Source: Thermohalobaculum sp039027855 (lineage in GTDB: Bacteria > Pseudomonadota > Alphaproteobacteria > Rhodobacterales > Rhodobacteraceae). Taken from it: a stretch of 64,000 bases of DNA. Each line of letters begins with the position of its first letter. The stretch's first letter is position 1. The notes under the pieces are model-generated. The model searched no databases. It had not been told where the DNA came from and worked only from the letters and a program-made list of their open reading frames with translations. Location: contig JBCCJI010000007.1 of assembly GCA_039027855.1 (NCBI GenBank), positions 109,560 to 173,559 of the forward strand, given 5' to 3'. Both the position numbers and the translations under genes were made by a program. Below are positions 42,890 to 51,906 of this stretch, in pieces.

Positions 42890-44770
42890 TCATCCGCCGA
42901 TCTTCGGCGCCAGAGCCGCAAGCTTTTCCTCGTCGATCCACCAGGTGTCGACCACACCACGGCTATAGGCGGGTTTGGTGTCGGGTTGGCCATACACGTT
43001 CCAATAGGCGAGATGATGCTCGCCCTTGGACCACTGCGGCACCCAGATCTGCATCGCGCGCAGCACCCGGTCGAGCGCGTTGACGGCGGTCACCAGTTCC
43101 TCGCGGCTGGTGGCGCGTTCGATCATCTCGATCAGTGTGTCGACCGCGGGATTGGCAACGCCAGCGGTGTTCTGGGAGCCTGGCGTATTTGCGGCGGTCG
43201 AGTGGAAGTAATTCCGAAGCTCCGATCCCGGCGTCAGCGACATGACCTTGCGATCGACGGTCACGTCGAAGTCGTACTCATCCATCCGGTTCTTGTACTG
43301 CGCCGGATCGACCGTTCGGCTGGTGGCAGTGACGCCAAGGCGTTCAAGGTTCTGGGCATAGGGGTTGGTGATCCGCTCAAACCCCTCGGAGACGAGCAGG
43401 AACTCAATCTCCAGCGGTTCACCGGCGTCGTTCACGCGCCGACCGCCCACAACCTTCCAGCCGGCCGCATCGAGCAGCGCGCCCGAGCGGCTGATCTGGC
43501 GGCGAAGACGGCCTGACCCATTGGTTTTGGGCGGCAGATAGGCCTCGGCCTCCAGCGCGCCCTCGGGCAGGTGTTCGGCCAGAGGTTCGAGCAGCGCGAT
43601 CTCGGCGGGGGAGGGGGCGCCAGCCGCTTCGAGCTCACCGCCGCCTTCGAAGAATGAGTTGGTCCGCTCGTAGAGATCAAAGAACAAGGTTTTGTTCGAC
43701 CATTCGAAATCGAACACCTCGGCAATGGCCTGACGGGTGCGTGGGTCCGCGAGCTTCTCGCGGCGCAGGTTGAACCAATAGCCCTGCGTGCCCGAGGGGC
43801 GATTGTCAGACGGGGTCGCCTTGACAACCTCGCCTGCCTGGACGGCATCGAAGTTGTAGCTGTTGGCCCAGAGGCGCGACCAGAACTCCTCGTAGAAGGT
43901 GTACTCACCGGCCTTCAGCCCTTCGAAGGCGGCGGTGCGATCGCGGTAATAGTCGAAGCGGATGCGGGCAAAGTTGTGCCGGCCTTTGTTCACTGGAAGA
44001 TCGCGTGCCCAGTAGTCGTCGCGGAGGCGGTAGATGATGCGCCGCCCGGGTTCGGCGTCATCCACTGCATAGGGGCCGCTGGCGAGGAATGGATCGAGCG
44101 TGGAATCCTCGAAGTCGCGGTCCGCCCACCAGGCGCTGGCAAGCACCGGGAGCGCGCCCACCGACATCGGCATGTCGCGAAGCGGAAAGGCCGGATCGAA
44201 GCTGAAGCGTACCTGGCGCTCTCCGGTCACCTCGGCGCCGGTGACGGCGGCGAACTGTAGGCGGTAGGCCGGGTGCCCCTTCTCCATCAGCGTCTCGAAG
44301 GTCCAGACGACATCCTCGGCGGTCACGGTCGACCCGTCCGCAAAACGGGCCTCTGGACGGAGAGTGAACGTCACGCTTTCCTTGTTCGGCCCAAGTTCAG
44401 CCGTCTCGGCCAGCAGACCATAGACGGCATCGGGCTCGTCCGACGCGCTTTCCATCAGCGTATCGTAGCAGAGGTTCATCCCCGTGGCCGGATTGCCCTT
44501 CAGGACAAAGGGATTGAGGCTGTCAAAGGTGATGCCTGGCACAGCGGTGGAAAAGGTGCCGCCCTTGGGCGCGTCCGGGTTTGTGTAGTCGAAATGCGCA
44601 AAGTCGGCGGGATATTTGAGCGCCCCGAATGCCGAGAGACCATGGGTGATGCCGGTTGGCCCTGCCGCGCGGGCGACGGGAGTGCCCCATGGGCCCGCGA
44701 GCCCACCACCGAGTGCCGTCATCGCCCCGAGGCCGAGCGCCCCGCGCCCAAAGCTGCGCCGCGTGATCAT
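42890..44770 (-). CDS. yejA: Periplasmic peptide-binding protein of the Yej importer
   Basis: A 626-aa extracellular solute-binding protein (SBP family 5). A Tat-type signal is visible: MITRRSFGRGALGLGAM with RRSFGRG and a hydrophobic stretch ending AAG/ARA, so it is probably exported folded. Family features include GGTFSTAVPGITFDSLNPF near residue 73, TFTLRPEARFADGSTVTAEDV near 135 and a C-terminal half with FEFSNKTLFFDLYERTNSFFEG-like sequence. CAAGGGAGA precedes the ATG at 44770. First gene of the operon. Confidence 0.95.
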   Translation of the reverse strand: MITRRSFGRGALGLGAMTALGGGLAGPWGTPVARAAGPTGITHGLSAFGALKYPADFAHFDYTNPDAPKGGTFSTAVPGITFDSLNPFVLKGNPATGMNLCYDTLMESASDEPDAVYGLLAETAELGPNKESVTFTLRPEARFADGSTVTAEDVVWTFETLMEKGHPAYRLQFAAVTGAEVTGERQVRFSFDPAFPLRDMPMSVGALPVLASAWWADRDFEDSTLDPFLASGPYAVDDAEPGRRIIYRLRDDYWARDLPVNKGRHNFARIRFDYYRDRTAAFEGLKAGEYTFYEEFWSRLWANSYNFDAVQAGEVVKATPSDNRPSGTQGYWFNLRREKLADPRTRQAIAEVFDFEWSNKTLFFDLYERTNSFFEGGGELEAAGAPSPAEIALLEPLAEHLPEGALEAEAYLPPKTNGSGRLRRQISRSGALLDAAGWKVVGGRRVNDAGEPLEIEFLLVSEGFERITNPYAQNLERLGVTATSRTVDPAQYKNRMDEYDFDVTVDRKVMSLTPGSELRNYFHSTAANTPGSQNTAGVANPAVDTLIEMIERATSREELVTAVNALDRVLRAMQIWVPQWSKGEHHLAYWNVYGQPDTKPAYSRGVVDTWWIDEEKLAALAPKIGG

Positions 44771-45456
44771 GCTGTTCTCCCTTGGCCCTCAATCGCCCTA
44801 GCGTAGGAAATGGGTCACCCTGCGTTCAAGCAAAGCGATCGCGTGACGCGTCTCAAATGCGGTGACGGTTTGGTGAGCGGCGTGGCAGCGGGCCCCATTT
44901 AACGAGGCAAAGCTCCGCCGGGCACATGCGAGCGGCCAATTTTGGCGAAATGACCGAAGACAACGCGGCTACGTTGGTTTTCGTGACGGCGCTCGGGCCG
45001 TTTGATGATGGGGCCGCTGCCGTTCTGATATTGCGACGCCACGGCTCCCAGGCGACCGCTCTGACGCCAGTCACTGTGTGAAAGGCTGGCGCCTGCGCCG
45101 CCTCGACGTTCCAGGTCGTGCGCTCCTGACCCGCCTCGCCGGTGGCCGCCGCATCGGGAAGCTAGGCTGTGACGGTCAGGATTTCCGAAGCGACTGAGCG
45201 CTGGCTGCACGCCAAGATCGCCCGCCTCACCAAGTCGATAGGCACATAACGCCAGCCTTCAAAGCCTTAGCCCAGGATGCGACCGGCGTCGTGCATGGCC
45301 ATGCCGCGATGGGTGAGGAGGTCTCACGCCGTAACCGCAATGACCGCCACGTAGCCCCGGCAGTCATCAACCGAGTGACGGGTCGGCCATGACTGGGGAT
45401 CCAGGCAAAGCCGACACTTCAAACAGCGCTCCGTCGCCCACGGGAAGGGTGCGGGT
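44771..45456. other. 686-nt region without a gene, between yejA and cycM
   Basis: Only short open frames are visible. One on the plus strand near 44927-45081 (about 50 aa) and another fragment near 45167-45390 encode peptides broken by a stop (ERWLHAKIARLTKSIGT, stop, then PAFKALAQD), which look like an eroded coding sequence. There is no recognisable family. The left part presumably carries the yejA promoter. Confidence 0.5.
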
Positions 45457-46074
45457 TTACTGCGTTGCCGCTGCGTCCTCATCGGCGGGCGCTTCGTCCG
45501 CCGCAGCCTCCACCGCCGCGGGGGCTGGGGCGGTCAGCGTGATGTTGCTGTCCCCCTCGACATTCAGCCAGGAGATCAGGTCGACGCGGTCTTTCGGGTC
45601 CTTCAGGCCCGAGTAGCTCATCCGCGTGCCGGGAGCCCACTCCTTAGGGTTAGCCAGGAAGCCGGCGAGGTTCTCAAAGTTCCACTCGCCCCCCTTGTCG
45701 GCGAGAGCGCCGGAATAGTTGAAGCCGTCGACGGCACCAATGCCGCGACCGACCACACCCCAAAGATGCGGACCGACCGCATTGGCGCCATCCTGCACCT
45801 TGTGGCAGGCTGCACAGGCGCGGAAGATCGACTTGCCGTTGTCGATGTCCGCACTCGCCAGCATGGCCGAGTAGTCGATCTCCTCGACCACCTCCTCGGC
45901 GACATCTTCCTCGCCGCCGGAAAGGGCGCCGATGTCGAGCGCGTAGGCGAGCACCTCGTCATGGTGCTTTGTGCCGCGCACGGCCTGCTCGGAGAAGAAG
46001 CCGAACAGAAGGAACATCAACAAGGCGCCCAGGAAAGCTGCGGCCACCTTGTTCAACGTCATGAAGTCCATCAT
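45457..46074 (-). CDS. cycM: Membrane-anchored c-type cytochrome (CycM/c552-like)
   Basis: A 205-aa class I cytochrome c. An uncleaved N-terminal helix (about residues 8-28, NKVAAAFLGALLMFLLFGFF) anchors it, followed by an acidic linker (EEDVAEEVVEE). Heme is bound at CAACH (C87, C90, H91) and Met occurs in TRMSYSG as sixth ligand. The C-terminus is an Ala/Asp/Glu-rich tail. This layout matches CycM, which passes electrons from the bc1 complex to the aa3 oxidase encoded nearby. Two adjacent ATG codons (46074, 46071) follow GGGGAGG. Divergent from pheA. Confidence 0.93.
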   Translation of the reverse strand: MMDFMTLNKVAAAFLGALLMFLLFGFFSEQAVRGTKHHDEVLAYALDIGALSGGEEDVAEEVVEEIDYSAMLASADIDNGKSIFRACAACHKVQDGANAVGPHLWGVVGRGIGAVDGFNYSGALADKGGEWNFENLAGFLANPKEWAPGTRMSYSGLKDPKDRVDLISWLNVEGDSNITLTAPAPAAVEAAADEAPADEDAAATQ

Positions 46075-46152
46075 CGCCTCCCCGTGGCGTCTAGTAGTGC
46101 ATCGCGCGCGTGGTCTCCTCGGCGGTGACCGGCGGCGAGCGCATCCCTTCGA

Positions 46153-46171
46153 GGGAACTAGCGTTGTTCCC
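46153..46171. promoter_or_regulatory. Inverted repeat between cycM and pheA
   Basis: GGGAAC-N7-GTTCCC lies in the divergent intergenic region, about 80 nt before cycM and 67 nt before pheA. It could be a regulator binding site for either gene; no regulator is near. Confidence 0.3.
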
Positions 46172-46237
46172 CACTGATTGCCAACCCGTATCCACCGCGA
46201 CTATTCGACGGAAAAAGCAGAATTCGGTGATCATTCC

Positions 46238-47125
46238 ATGAGCGACCAAAACGACCTTCTGCCGCAGGCGAACGGCAGGATTGCCTTTCAGGGCGAGATC
46301 GGTGCGTTTTCCCACCAGGCCTGCGCGGAAGTGTTCCCGGCGATGGAGCCGATGCCCTGCGCGACCTTCGAGGATGCGATCGCGGCGACGCGTGGTGGCA
46401 CGGCCAATCTCGCCATGCTGCCGATCGAGAACTCGATCCATGGGCGTGTCGCGGATATCCACCAGCTGCTGCCGGGGTCGGGTCTTTATATCGTTGCGGA
46501 ACACTTCGTGCCGATCCGTCTGCAACTGCTGGCCCATCCCGGTCTAAAGCTCGAGGAAGTGGCCGAGGCGCAAAGCCACCCGGTGGCGCTGGCGCAGTGC
46601 CGACAGTTCCTGCGCGCGCATGGCATCCGCGCCGTCACGGGTGTCGATACGGCCGGGAGTGCCAAATTCGTGGCGGAGGCACCGAGCGGGCACCGTGCAG
46701 CGATCGCCTCGCGGCTGGCGGCGGCGGAATACGGTCTTGACGTCGTAGCGGCCGATATCGAGGACGCGGATCATAACACGACGCGTTTTCTCGTGATGTC
46801 GCGTCAGCGCATCGAAGCCGACCCTGCCGCCGAAGCCGTGGTGACAAGCTTCGTCTTCGAAGTCCGGAATGTGCCCGCTGCCTTGTACAAGGCGATGGGC
46901 GGCTTCGCGACCAATGGCGTCAACATGACCAAGCTCGAGAGCTATATGGTCAACGGCTCATTTACGGCGACCGAGTTCTATGCCGAGGTGGATGGCCATC
47001 CCGAGCAGCCGGCGCTGCGTCGTGCGCTGGACGAGTTGAAGTTCTTTACGAACGAGCTGCGGATCCTCGGCGTCTACCAGGCCCATCCCTACCGGAAACA
47101 CGCTGCCGGGGGTTCGGCGGTTTGA
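46238..47125 (+). CDS. pheA: Prephenate dehydratase
   Basis: Converts prephenate to phenylpyruvate for phenylalanine synthesis. The 295-aa protein has IAFQGEIGAFSHQA near residues 15-28, TFEDAIAATRGGTANLAMLPIENSIHGRV near 47-75, NTTRFLVMSR near 185 (catalytic TRF) and a C-terminal ACT domain (VPAALYKAMGGFATNGVNMTKLESYM) for phenylalanine feedback. No chorismate mutase domain is fused. The ribosome site before the ATG at 46238 is weak. It is followed by two hairpins before the convergent lipoprotein gene. Confidence 0.95.
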   Translation: MSDQNDLLPQANGRIAFQGEIGAFSHQACAEVFPAMEPMPCATFEDAIAATRGGTANLAMLPIENSIHGRVADIHQLLPGSGLYIVAEHFVPIRLQLLAHPGLKLEEVAEAQSHPVALAQCRQFLRAHGIRAVTGVDTAGSAKFVAEAPSGHRAAIASRLAAAEYGLDVVAADIEDADHNTTRFLVMSRQRIEADPAAEAVVTSFVFEVRNVPAALYKAMGGFATNGVNMTKLESYMVNGSFTATEFYAEVDGHPEQPALRRALDELKFFTNELRILGVYQAHPYRKHAAGGSAV

Positions 47126-47135
47126 TAGACCGGCT

Positions 47136-47154
47136 GGCACGGCGCTGCCGTGCC
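47136..47154. terminator. Hairpin 1 after pheA
   Basis: A perfect 8-bp stem GGCACGGC/GCCGTGCC with a 3-nt loop lies 10 nt after the pheA stop, between convergent genes. Confidence 0.6.
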
Positions 47155-47160
47155 AAGGGA

Positions 47161-47187
47161 ACCGGATGGCCTTGACGGCCATCCGGT
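47161..47187. terminator. Hairpin 2 after pheA
   Basis: A perfect 11-bp stem ACCGGATGGCC/GGCCATCCGGT with a 5-nt loop lies 6 nt after hairpin 1 and 15 nt before the lipoprotein stop. It is the strongest stem in the window and probably serves both directions. Confidence 0.7.
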
Positions 47188-47202
47188 CGTCTCGGACGCC
47201 TC

Positions 47203-47439
47203 TCAGAACGGGCTGTCGCCGAGATCGATATCGGCACGATCGGTCAGCGCGCCGGTCGCAGCACCAGCCGCACCGCCGATCGCGGCACCGGCGGCGGGGC
47301 TGCCGACGACGGCGCCGGCCGCGGCGCCTGCTGCTGCTCCGATGGCACCACCACTCAACGCACGCTCGCCCGGGGTGCTCCCGCAGGCCGATAAAGCCAA
47401 CGCCGACGTGACGATGGCAGCGGCTATGAACTTGCTCAT
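47203..47439 (-). CDS. Glycine-zipper lipoprotein
   Basis: A 78-aa lipoprotein. The signal peptide ends with the lipobox LSAC at Cys19, and the mature part is a glycine-zipper run (residues about 29-64) of repeated GAA/GAV units followed by a short acidic end. Small glycine-zipper lipoproteins of this type are usually attached to the outer membrane (SlyB/OmpA-like). The ATG at 47439 follows CAGGAG; the longer frame up to 47523 is a leader. It lies 104 nt downstream of tldD on the same strand. Confidence 0.8.
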   Translation of the reverse strand: MSKFIAAAIVTSALALSACGSTPGERALSGGAIGAAAGAAAGAVVGSPAAGAAIGGAAGAATGALTDRADIDLGDSPF

Positions 47440-47542
47440 ATCCGGCACTCCTGTTGCATCGCGGATGGTTGCGACACAGCAAGAACGTCGACGGGCGGCG
47501 TTTTCTTCCCTTTCCGCCATCAACTGCTCGTGAGAACCGGTG

Positions 47543-48973
47543 TCAGGCCGCGGCGCCGCCCACCGTCAGCCCGCCGATCAGGCAGGTCGGCTGGCCGACG
47601 CCGACAGGCACCCACTGGCCGTTCTTGCCGCAGTTCCCGATACCGGGGTCGAGCGCCATGTCGTTGCCGATCGCGCGGATCTGCTGCAGCGCCGTGGCAC
47701 CATCGCCGATCAGTGTGGCACCCTTGATCGCGTTCAGGACCTTGCCGCCTTTGACGCGGTAGGCCTCGGTGCAGCTGAAGACGAACTTCCCGTTGGTGAT
47801 GTCGACCTGACCGCCGCCAAAATTCGTCGCGTAGATACCGTCCTCGACGCCGGCGACGATGCTGTCGGGATCATCGCTGCCGCCGAGCATGATGGTATTG
47901 GTCATGCGCGGCATGGGCAGGTGCTGGAACGACTGGCGCCGTCCGTTGCCCGTGGGGGCCACGCCCATCAGCCGTGCGTTTTGGCGGTCATGCATGTAGC
48001 CGGTCAGGATCCCGTCCTCGATCAGGACGTTCCGCGCCGATGGCGTCCCTTCGTCGTCAAACGTGATGGAGCCGCGGCGGTCGGGGATCGTGCCGTCGTC
48101 GATGACGGTGATACCGGGGGCCGCGATGCGCTTGCCCATCAGCTCGGTAAAGGCCGAGGTGCCCTTGCGGTTGAAATCCCCCTCTAGCCCATGGCCGATG
48201 GCCTCGTGCAGCAGGATGCCGGGCCAACCGGGGCCGAGGGCGACATCCATCACGCCCGCTGGCGCATCCTCGGCCTCGAGGTTTACGAGCGCCTGGCGCA
48301 AGGCCTCGTCGGCCTGGGCGCGCCAGAAGGCGGGGTCGGTCAGGCGGGCGAGGTCGTGGCGCCCGCCGCCGCCCGAATAGCCCTGCTCGCGCCGTCCCTC
48401 CGCCCCTTCGACGATGACCGCGATGTTGAGCCTGGTCATCGGACGCACGTCGCGCATGCTGGCGCCTTCGGGGCGCAGGATCTCGATCTCTTGCAGGCTG
48501 GCTGCGAGGGTTGCGGAGACCTGCACCACCTTGGGATCCTTGTCGCGCAGATAGGCGTCGATCTCCGAGAGCATGTTGACCTTGGTCTGGACGCTCTGCT
48601 CGGCGACGGGATCATGGGCGCCGTAAAGCGCCCGATTGGTCCCCTGCGGCGGCGGCGCCAGGGTCGCGCCCCCGTTGCGCGCCGCCAGTTTGGCGGTCTC
48701 GGCCGCGCGGATCAGCGCTGTCTCCTCCAGCTCGGTCGCATGGGCATAGCCTGACGCCGCGCCCCGAACGCAGCGCAGGCCAAAGCCTTCACCCCGGTCG
48801 TGGACGGCATTGCGCAGCCGGCCGTCGTCAAAGCTCACCGCCTCTGAGCGCGAGCGCTCGAGGTAGAGCTCGCCGTCATCGGCGCCCGCCACCGCCTCGC
48901 GAAGCACGCCAAGCGCGCGATCGCGGTCGAGATGCGTGTCGAAGGGGCGGAAGGGAGCAGGTTTTTCAGTCAT
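47543..48973 (-). CDS. tldD: TldD metalloprotease subunit
   Basis: Zinc protease subunit that acts with TldE/PmbA on small peptides such as microcin B17 precursor and CcdA; cytosolic. The 476-aa protein (normal length) has the HExxxH motif HEAIGHGLEGDFNRKGTSAF near residue 265, a conserved GYMHDRQNARLMG block near 335 and FGGGQVDITNGKFVFSC near 395. The start at 48973 follows AAAGG and replaces a longer non-supported frame. It is divergent from ctaC, an arrangement common in Rhodobacterales. TldE is not in the window. Confidence 0.95.
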   Translation of the reverse strand: MTEKPAPFRPFDTHLDRDRALGVLREAVAGADDGELYLERSRSEAVSFDDGRLRNAVHDRGEGFGLRCVRGAASGYAHATELEETALIRAAETAKLAARNGGATLAPPPQGTNRALYGAHDPVAEQSVQTKVNMLSEIDAYLRDKDPKVVQVSATLAASLQEIEILRPEGASMRDVRPMTRLNIAVIVEGAEGRREQGYSGGGGRHDLARLTDPAFWRAQADEALRQALVNLEAEDAPAGVMDVALGPGWPGILLHEAIGHGLEGDFNRKGTSAFTELMGKRIAAPGITVIDDGTIPDRRGSITFDDEGTPSARNVLIEDGILTGYMHDRQNARLMGVAPTGNGRRQSFQHLPMPRMTNTIMLGGSDDPDSIVAGVEDGIYATNFGGGQVDITNGKFVFSCTEAYRVKGGKVLNAIKGATLIGDGATALQQIRAIGNDMALDPGIGNCGKNGQWVPVGVGQPTCLIGGLTVGGAAA

Positions 48974-49141
48974 CAAAGGCAACCTTTGCAGGGGTTGGTT
49001 GTTCATAGTATGGAAGTCACACCCGGTAGGTGGCGGTTTTGTCGCGCGGCATGCCCTTGTGGGAACCGTCAGAAGTGTGCTGTCTGCCACCAAATCAACG
49101 GCCACGGGGCGGAAGGCTCTCCGCTCTACGAGGGAGTGCAG

Positions 49142-50005
49142 ATGATGCGGATTGCAAGCTTTGCGGCGAAGGCCCAGGCAGCAAGTCTGGCGGCGCCGAT
49201 GGCGCTCATCGCCGGGCTGGCGGTCGCGGCCGAGGATGTCGCGGGCAAGCCAACGCCTGGCGGGACCGGCTTTCAGCGGGCCGTGACGCCGATCGCGCGC
49301 GACATGCAGTGGCTGGACAATTTCCTGCTCATCATCATCACGTTGATTGTGATCTTCGTGACCGCGCTGCTGCTGTACACGGTTTGGAAATTCCGCAAGG
49401 AGAACAATCCAAACCCGCCGCAACGCTTTACTCACAATGCCAAGCTTGAGGTGATCTGGACGGCGATCCCGGTGTTGATCCTTGTGATCATCGCGGTTCC
49501 TTCGCTGCGTCTGCTATTTGACCAGCTCAACATCCCCGAGCCGGACGTCACCATCAAGGCGACCGGGTATCAGTGGTTCTGGGGCTTTGAGTACCCCGAG
49601 CACGGCATTGCCTTCGACGCTTACATGTTGGAGCGTGAGGAACTGGCCGCATACGGCTACCAGCCCGATGAGTATCTCTTGGCCACGGATCGGCGGGTCG
49701 TGGTGCCGGTCAACGCTAATGTGCATGTCCTGACCACCGGCGCCGATGTGATCCACAACTTTGCGATGCCGTCCTTCGGTCTGAAAATCGATGCCATTCC
49801 CGGTCGGCTGAACGAAACCTGGTTCCGCGCCGAGGAGGAGGGCATCTATTTCGGACAGTGCTCTGAGCTCTGCGGGATCAACCATGCCTACATGCCCATC
49901 ACCATCGAGGTGGTGAGCCAGGAGGCATACGACGTGTGGGTGGCCGAAGAGGTCGCCAAGATCCGGGGCGATGTTGACGTCGCAGACAACGCCACCACCG
50001 AGTAA
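49142..50005 (+). CDS. ctaC: Cytochrome c oxidase subunit II
   Basis: CuA-bearing subunit of the aa3-type oxidase, accepting electrons from cytochrome c. A signal peptide (to about residue 29, ending AVA-AED) leads to two membrane helices (about 58-80 and 96-118), then a periplasmic cupredoxin domain with GYQWFWGFEYPE and the CuA site GQCSELCGINHAYM near residue 240. GAGGGAG precedes the ATGATG start. It begins the operon ctaC-ctaB-ctaG-ctaE-SURF1. The operon has no ctaD (subunit I). Confidence 0.97.
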   Translation: MMRIASFAAKAQAASLAAPMALIAGLAVAAEDVAGKPTPGGTGFQRAVTPIARDMQWLDNFLLIIITLIVIFVTALLLYTVWKFRKENNPNPPQRFTHNAKLEVIWTAIPVLILVIIAVPSLRLLFDQLNIPEPDVTIKATGYQWFWGFEYPEHGIAFDAYMLEREELAAYGYQPDEYLLATDRRVVVPVNANVHVLTTGADVIHNFAMPSFGLKIDAIPGRLNETWFRAEEEGIYFGQCSELCGINHAYMPITIEVVSQEAYDVWVAEEVAKIRGDVDVADNATTE

Positions 50006-50070
50006 CGGCAGCTAACCCGCGTGAGGCCGCGCCCTGGGGTGCGGCCGGCCCGGGGTCTGGAAGGTCTGAG

Positions 50071-51024
50071 TTGACCGACGCTACCTTGAATACCGTCGCG
50101 ATCCCGGTGGAGCCGGGCTTTCGCGATTTCGTCCGCCTCCTGAAGCCCCGTGTGATGTCGCTCGTGATCTTCACCGCGATCGCGGGGATGGCGGCGGCGC
50201 CGAGCATGCCGCATCCGGTGATCGCGATCTCGGCGATCATCTGCATCGCGCTCGGCGCGGGCGCCGCTGGCGCGCTCAACATGTGGTACGACGCCGATAT
50301 CGACGCGCGGATGGAGCGTACGGCCAAGCGGCCCGTGCCTGCCGGTCAGGTCGATCCGGTCGCCGCGCGCGATCTGGGGCTTGGTTTGTCGGTGCTGTCG
50401 GTGGGGCTTTTGGCGGTGATCGCCAATCCGCTGTCGGCGGCGCTGCTGGCCTTCACCATTTTCTTCTACGCGGTGATCTACACGATCTGGCTGAAGCGGG
50501 CGACGCCGCAGAACATCGTGATAGGCGGCGCTGCCGGCGCTTTCCCGCCGGTGGTCGCCTGGGCGGCGGCCACGGGCGAGATGGCCGTGGCGCCCTGGAT
50601 GATGTTCCTGATCATCTTCCTCTGGACCCCGCCGCATTTCTGGGCGCTCGCGCTCTGGCGGGCCCGCGATTATGGCGGCGTGGGCGTGCCGATGCTGCCC
50701 GTGGTCGCCGGCGACCGCGCGACGCGGCGTCAGATCGTCCTCTACAGCGCGCTGCTGCTGCCGGTCGCCGTCGCTGCGGCCTTCACCGAGGCGGGCGGTC
50801 CAATCTATCTCGCGACCGCGACGCTCTTCAGCCTCCGATTTCTGGGCGACGCCATCGTGTTGGCACGGCGCGATGATGCGGCCGCCGAGAGCGACCGCTA
50901 CAAGGTCGAAAAGCGGTTGTTCGGCTTCTCGATTTTGTATCTTTTCGCCCTGTTTCTTGCCTTCATGCTGGACGCGGCGCTGCTGGCAGTGACGGGACCC
51001 TTTGGCTGGCCGGTGCTGTTCTGA
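50071..51024 (+). CDS. ctaB: Protoheme IX farnesyltransferase (heme O synthase)
   Basis: Polytopic membrane enzyme of 317 aa that converts heme b to heme O for the oxidase. The prenyltransferase motif NMWYDADIDARMERTAKRPVPAG (NxxxD...) is near residues 70-92, and IWLKRATPQNIVIGGAAGAFPPVVAW is near 140. Seven or eight hydrophobic segments follow. The start is TTG at 50071, preceded by GAAGG; no ATG is available in frame. It lies 65 nt after ctaC, which is within usual operon spacing. A ctaA partner is not seen here. Confidence 0.93.
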   Translation: MTDATLNTVAIPVEPGFRDFVRLLKPRVMSLVIFTAIAGMAAAPSMPHPVIAISAIICIALGAGAAGALNMWYDADIDARMERTAKRPVPAGQVDPVAARDLGLGLSVLSVGLLAVIANPLSAALLAFTIFFYAVIYTIWLKRATPQNIVIGGAAGAFPPVVAWAAATGEMAVAPWMMFLIIFLWTPPHFWALALWRARDYGGVGVPMLPVVAGDRATRRQIVLYSALLLPVAVAAAFTEAGGPIYLATATLFSLRFLGDAIVLARRDDAAAESDRYKVEKRLFGFSILYLFALFLAFMLDAALLAVTGPFGWPVLF

Positions 51025-51037
51025 GCGGGGGAGAAGG

Positions 51038-51289
51038 ATGAGCCAGACGAGTTTCAAGCGCGACCATGACCTGCATCTCCGCAGGCGGGGTCGTAATCTC
51101 GGCGTGCTGGGGGCTCTCAGCGGGCTGGTGGTGATGCTGTTCTCGATCACCATCGTGAAGATGGGTGACGATCAGGCCACCGTCGGGAACCCTTCCGCGG
51201 CGCAGGCCGGTGGCTGGGATTTCGGCGACTTCATCGCGCCCGATCCCGAGATCCACATCTCGAACGAACCTGACCGGCCGGCGGAGTAG
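51038..51289 (+). CDS. Small membrane protein between ctaB and ctaG (CoxF-like)
   Basis: An 83-aa protein with one predicted helix (about residues 25-44, LGVLGALSGLVVMLFSITIVKMG) and a short polar C-terminus. A small ORF at exactly this position is known in Rhodobacterales and Paracoccus oxidase operons, sometimes called CoxF and thought to assist assembly. GGAGAAGG precedes the ATG at 51038, and the gene is 13 nt after ctaB and 10 nt before ctaG. Confidence 0.8.
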   Translation: MSQTSFKRDHDLHLRRRGRNLGVLGALSGLVVMLFSITIVKMGDDQATVGNPSAAQAGGWDFGDFIAPDPEIHISNEPDRPAE

Positions 51290-51299
51290 GGGGAGAACG

Positions 51300-51872
51300 A
51301 TGAACCAGCACCCCAACCTTGCGAAGAAGGCGATCCCCTTCGTCGGCGTCGCCTTCGGCATGCTCGGCATGGCCTATGCCGCGGTGCCACTTTACGACTG
51401 GTTTTGCCGGGTCACCGGTTTTGGCGGCACGACCCAGACGGCAGAGGCGCGCGAGGCGCCCGAGATCCTGGACCAGACCATCAAGATCCGCTTCGACGGG
51501 TCCCTGTCGCGCGGCATGCCCTGGGAGTTCCGCCCCGTCGACACCCTGCACGAGGTGCGGATCGGCGAGACCGGGCTGGCCTTCTACGAGGCGCATAACC
51601 CCACCGACCGGCCGGTGCGCGGTCATGCCAGCTACAATGTCGCGCCCTTCTCGGTCGGCGCCTACTTCGTGAAGATCGACTGCTTTTGTTTCCAGGAACA
51701 GATGCTGCAGCCGGGCGAGACGGTGATGATGCCCGTCACCTATTACGTCGATCCCGAGATCCTCGAGGACAGCGAGACCGACCAGTTGCACACCATCACG
51801 CTGTCCTACACTTTCTATGAATACGAGGAAGACGCGCCTGCGGAACGCGCCGCCCTTGACCTCGACGACTAG
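51300..51872 (+). CDS. ctaG: Cytochrome c oxidase assembly protein CtaG (Cox11)
   Basis: Delivers copper to the CuB site of subunit I. The 190-aa protein has one N-terminal helix (AIPFVGVAFGMLGMAYAAVPLYDWFCRVTGFGG) and a periplasmic immunoglobulin-like domain with the copper-binding motif KIDCFCFQEQ near residue 125. The conserved QPGETVMMPVTYYVDP segment follows. GGGGAG precedes the ATG at 51300. Directly upstream of ctaE in the same operon. Confidence 0.96.
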   Translation: MNQHPNLAKKAIPFVGVAFGMLGMAYAAVPLYDWFCRVTGFGGTTQTAEAREAPEILDQTIKIRFDGSLSRGMPWEFRPVDTLHEVRIGETGLAFYEAHNPTDRPVRGHASYNVAPFSVGAYFVKIDCFCFQEQMLQPGETVMMPVTYYVDPEILEDSETDQLHTITLSYTFYEYEEDAPAERAALDLDD

Positions 51873-51906
51873 CTGACAGACGCGGCAGCCCCGCCGGAGA
51901 CACGCC

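Noticed and set aside
49888..51153. Minus-strand open frame of 421 aa
   Set aside because: Antisense to ctaC's end and ctaB, which carry clear family motifs; an Arg/His-rich shadow.
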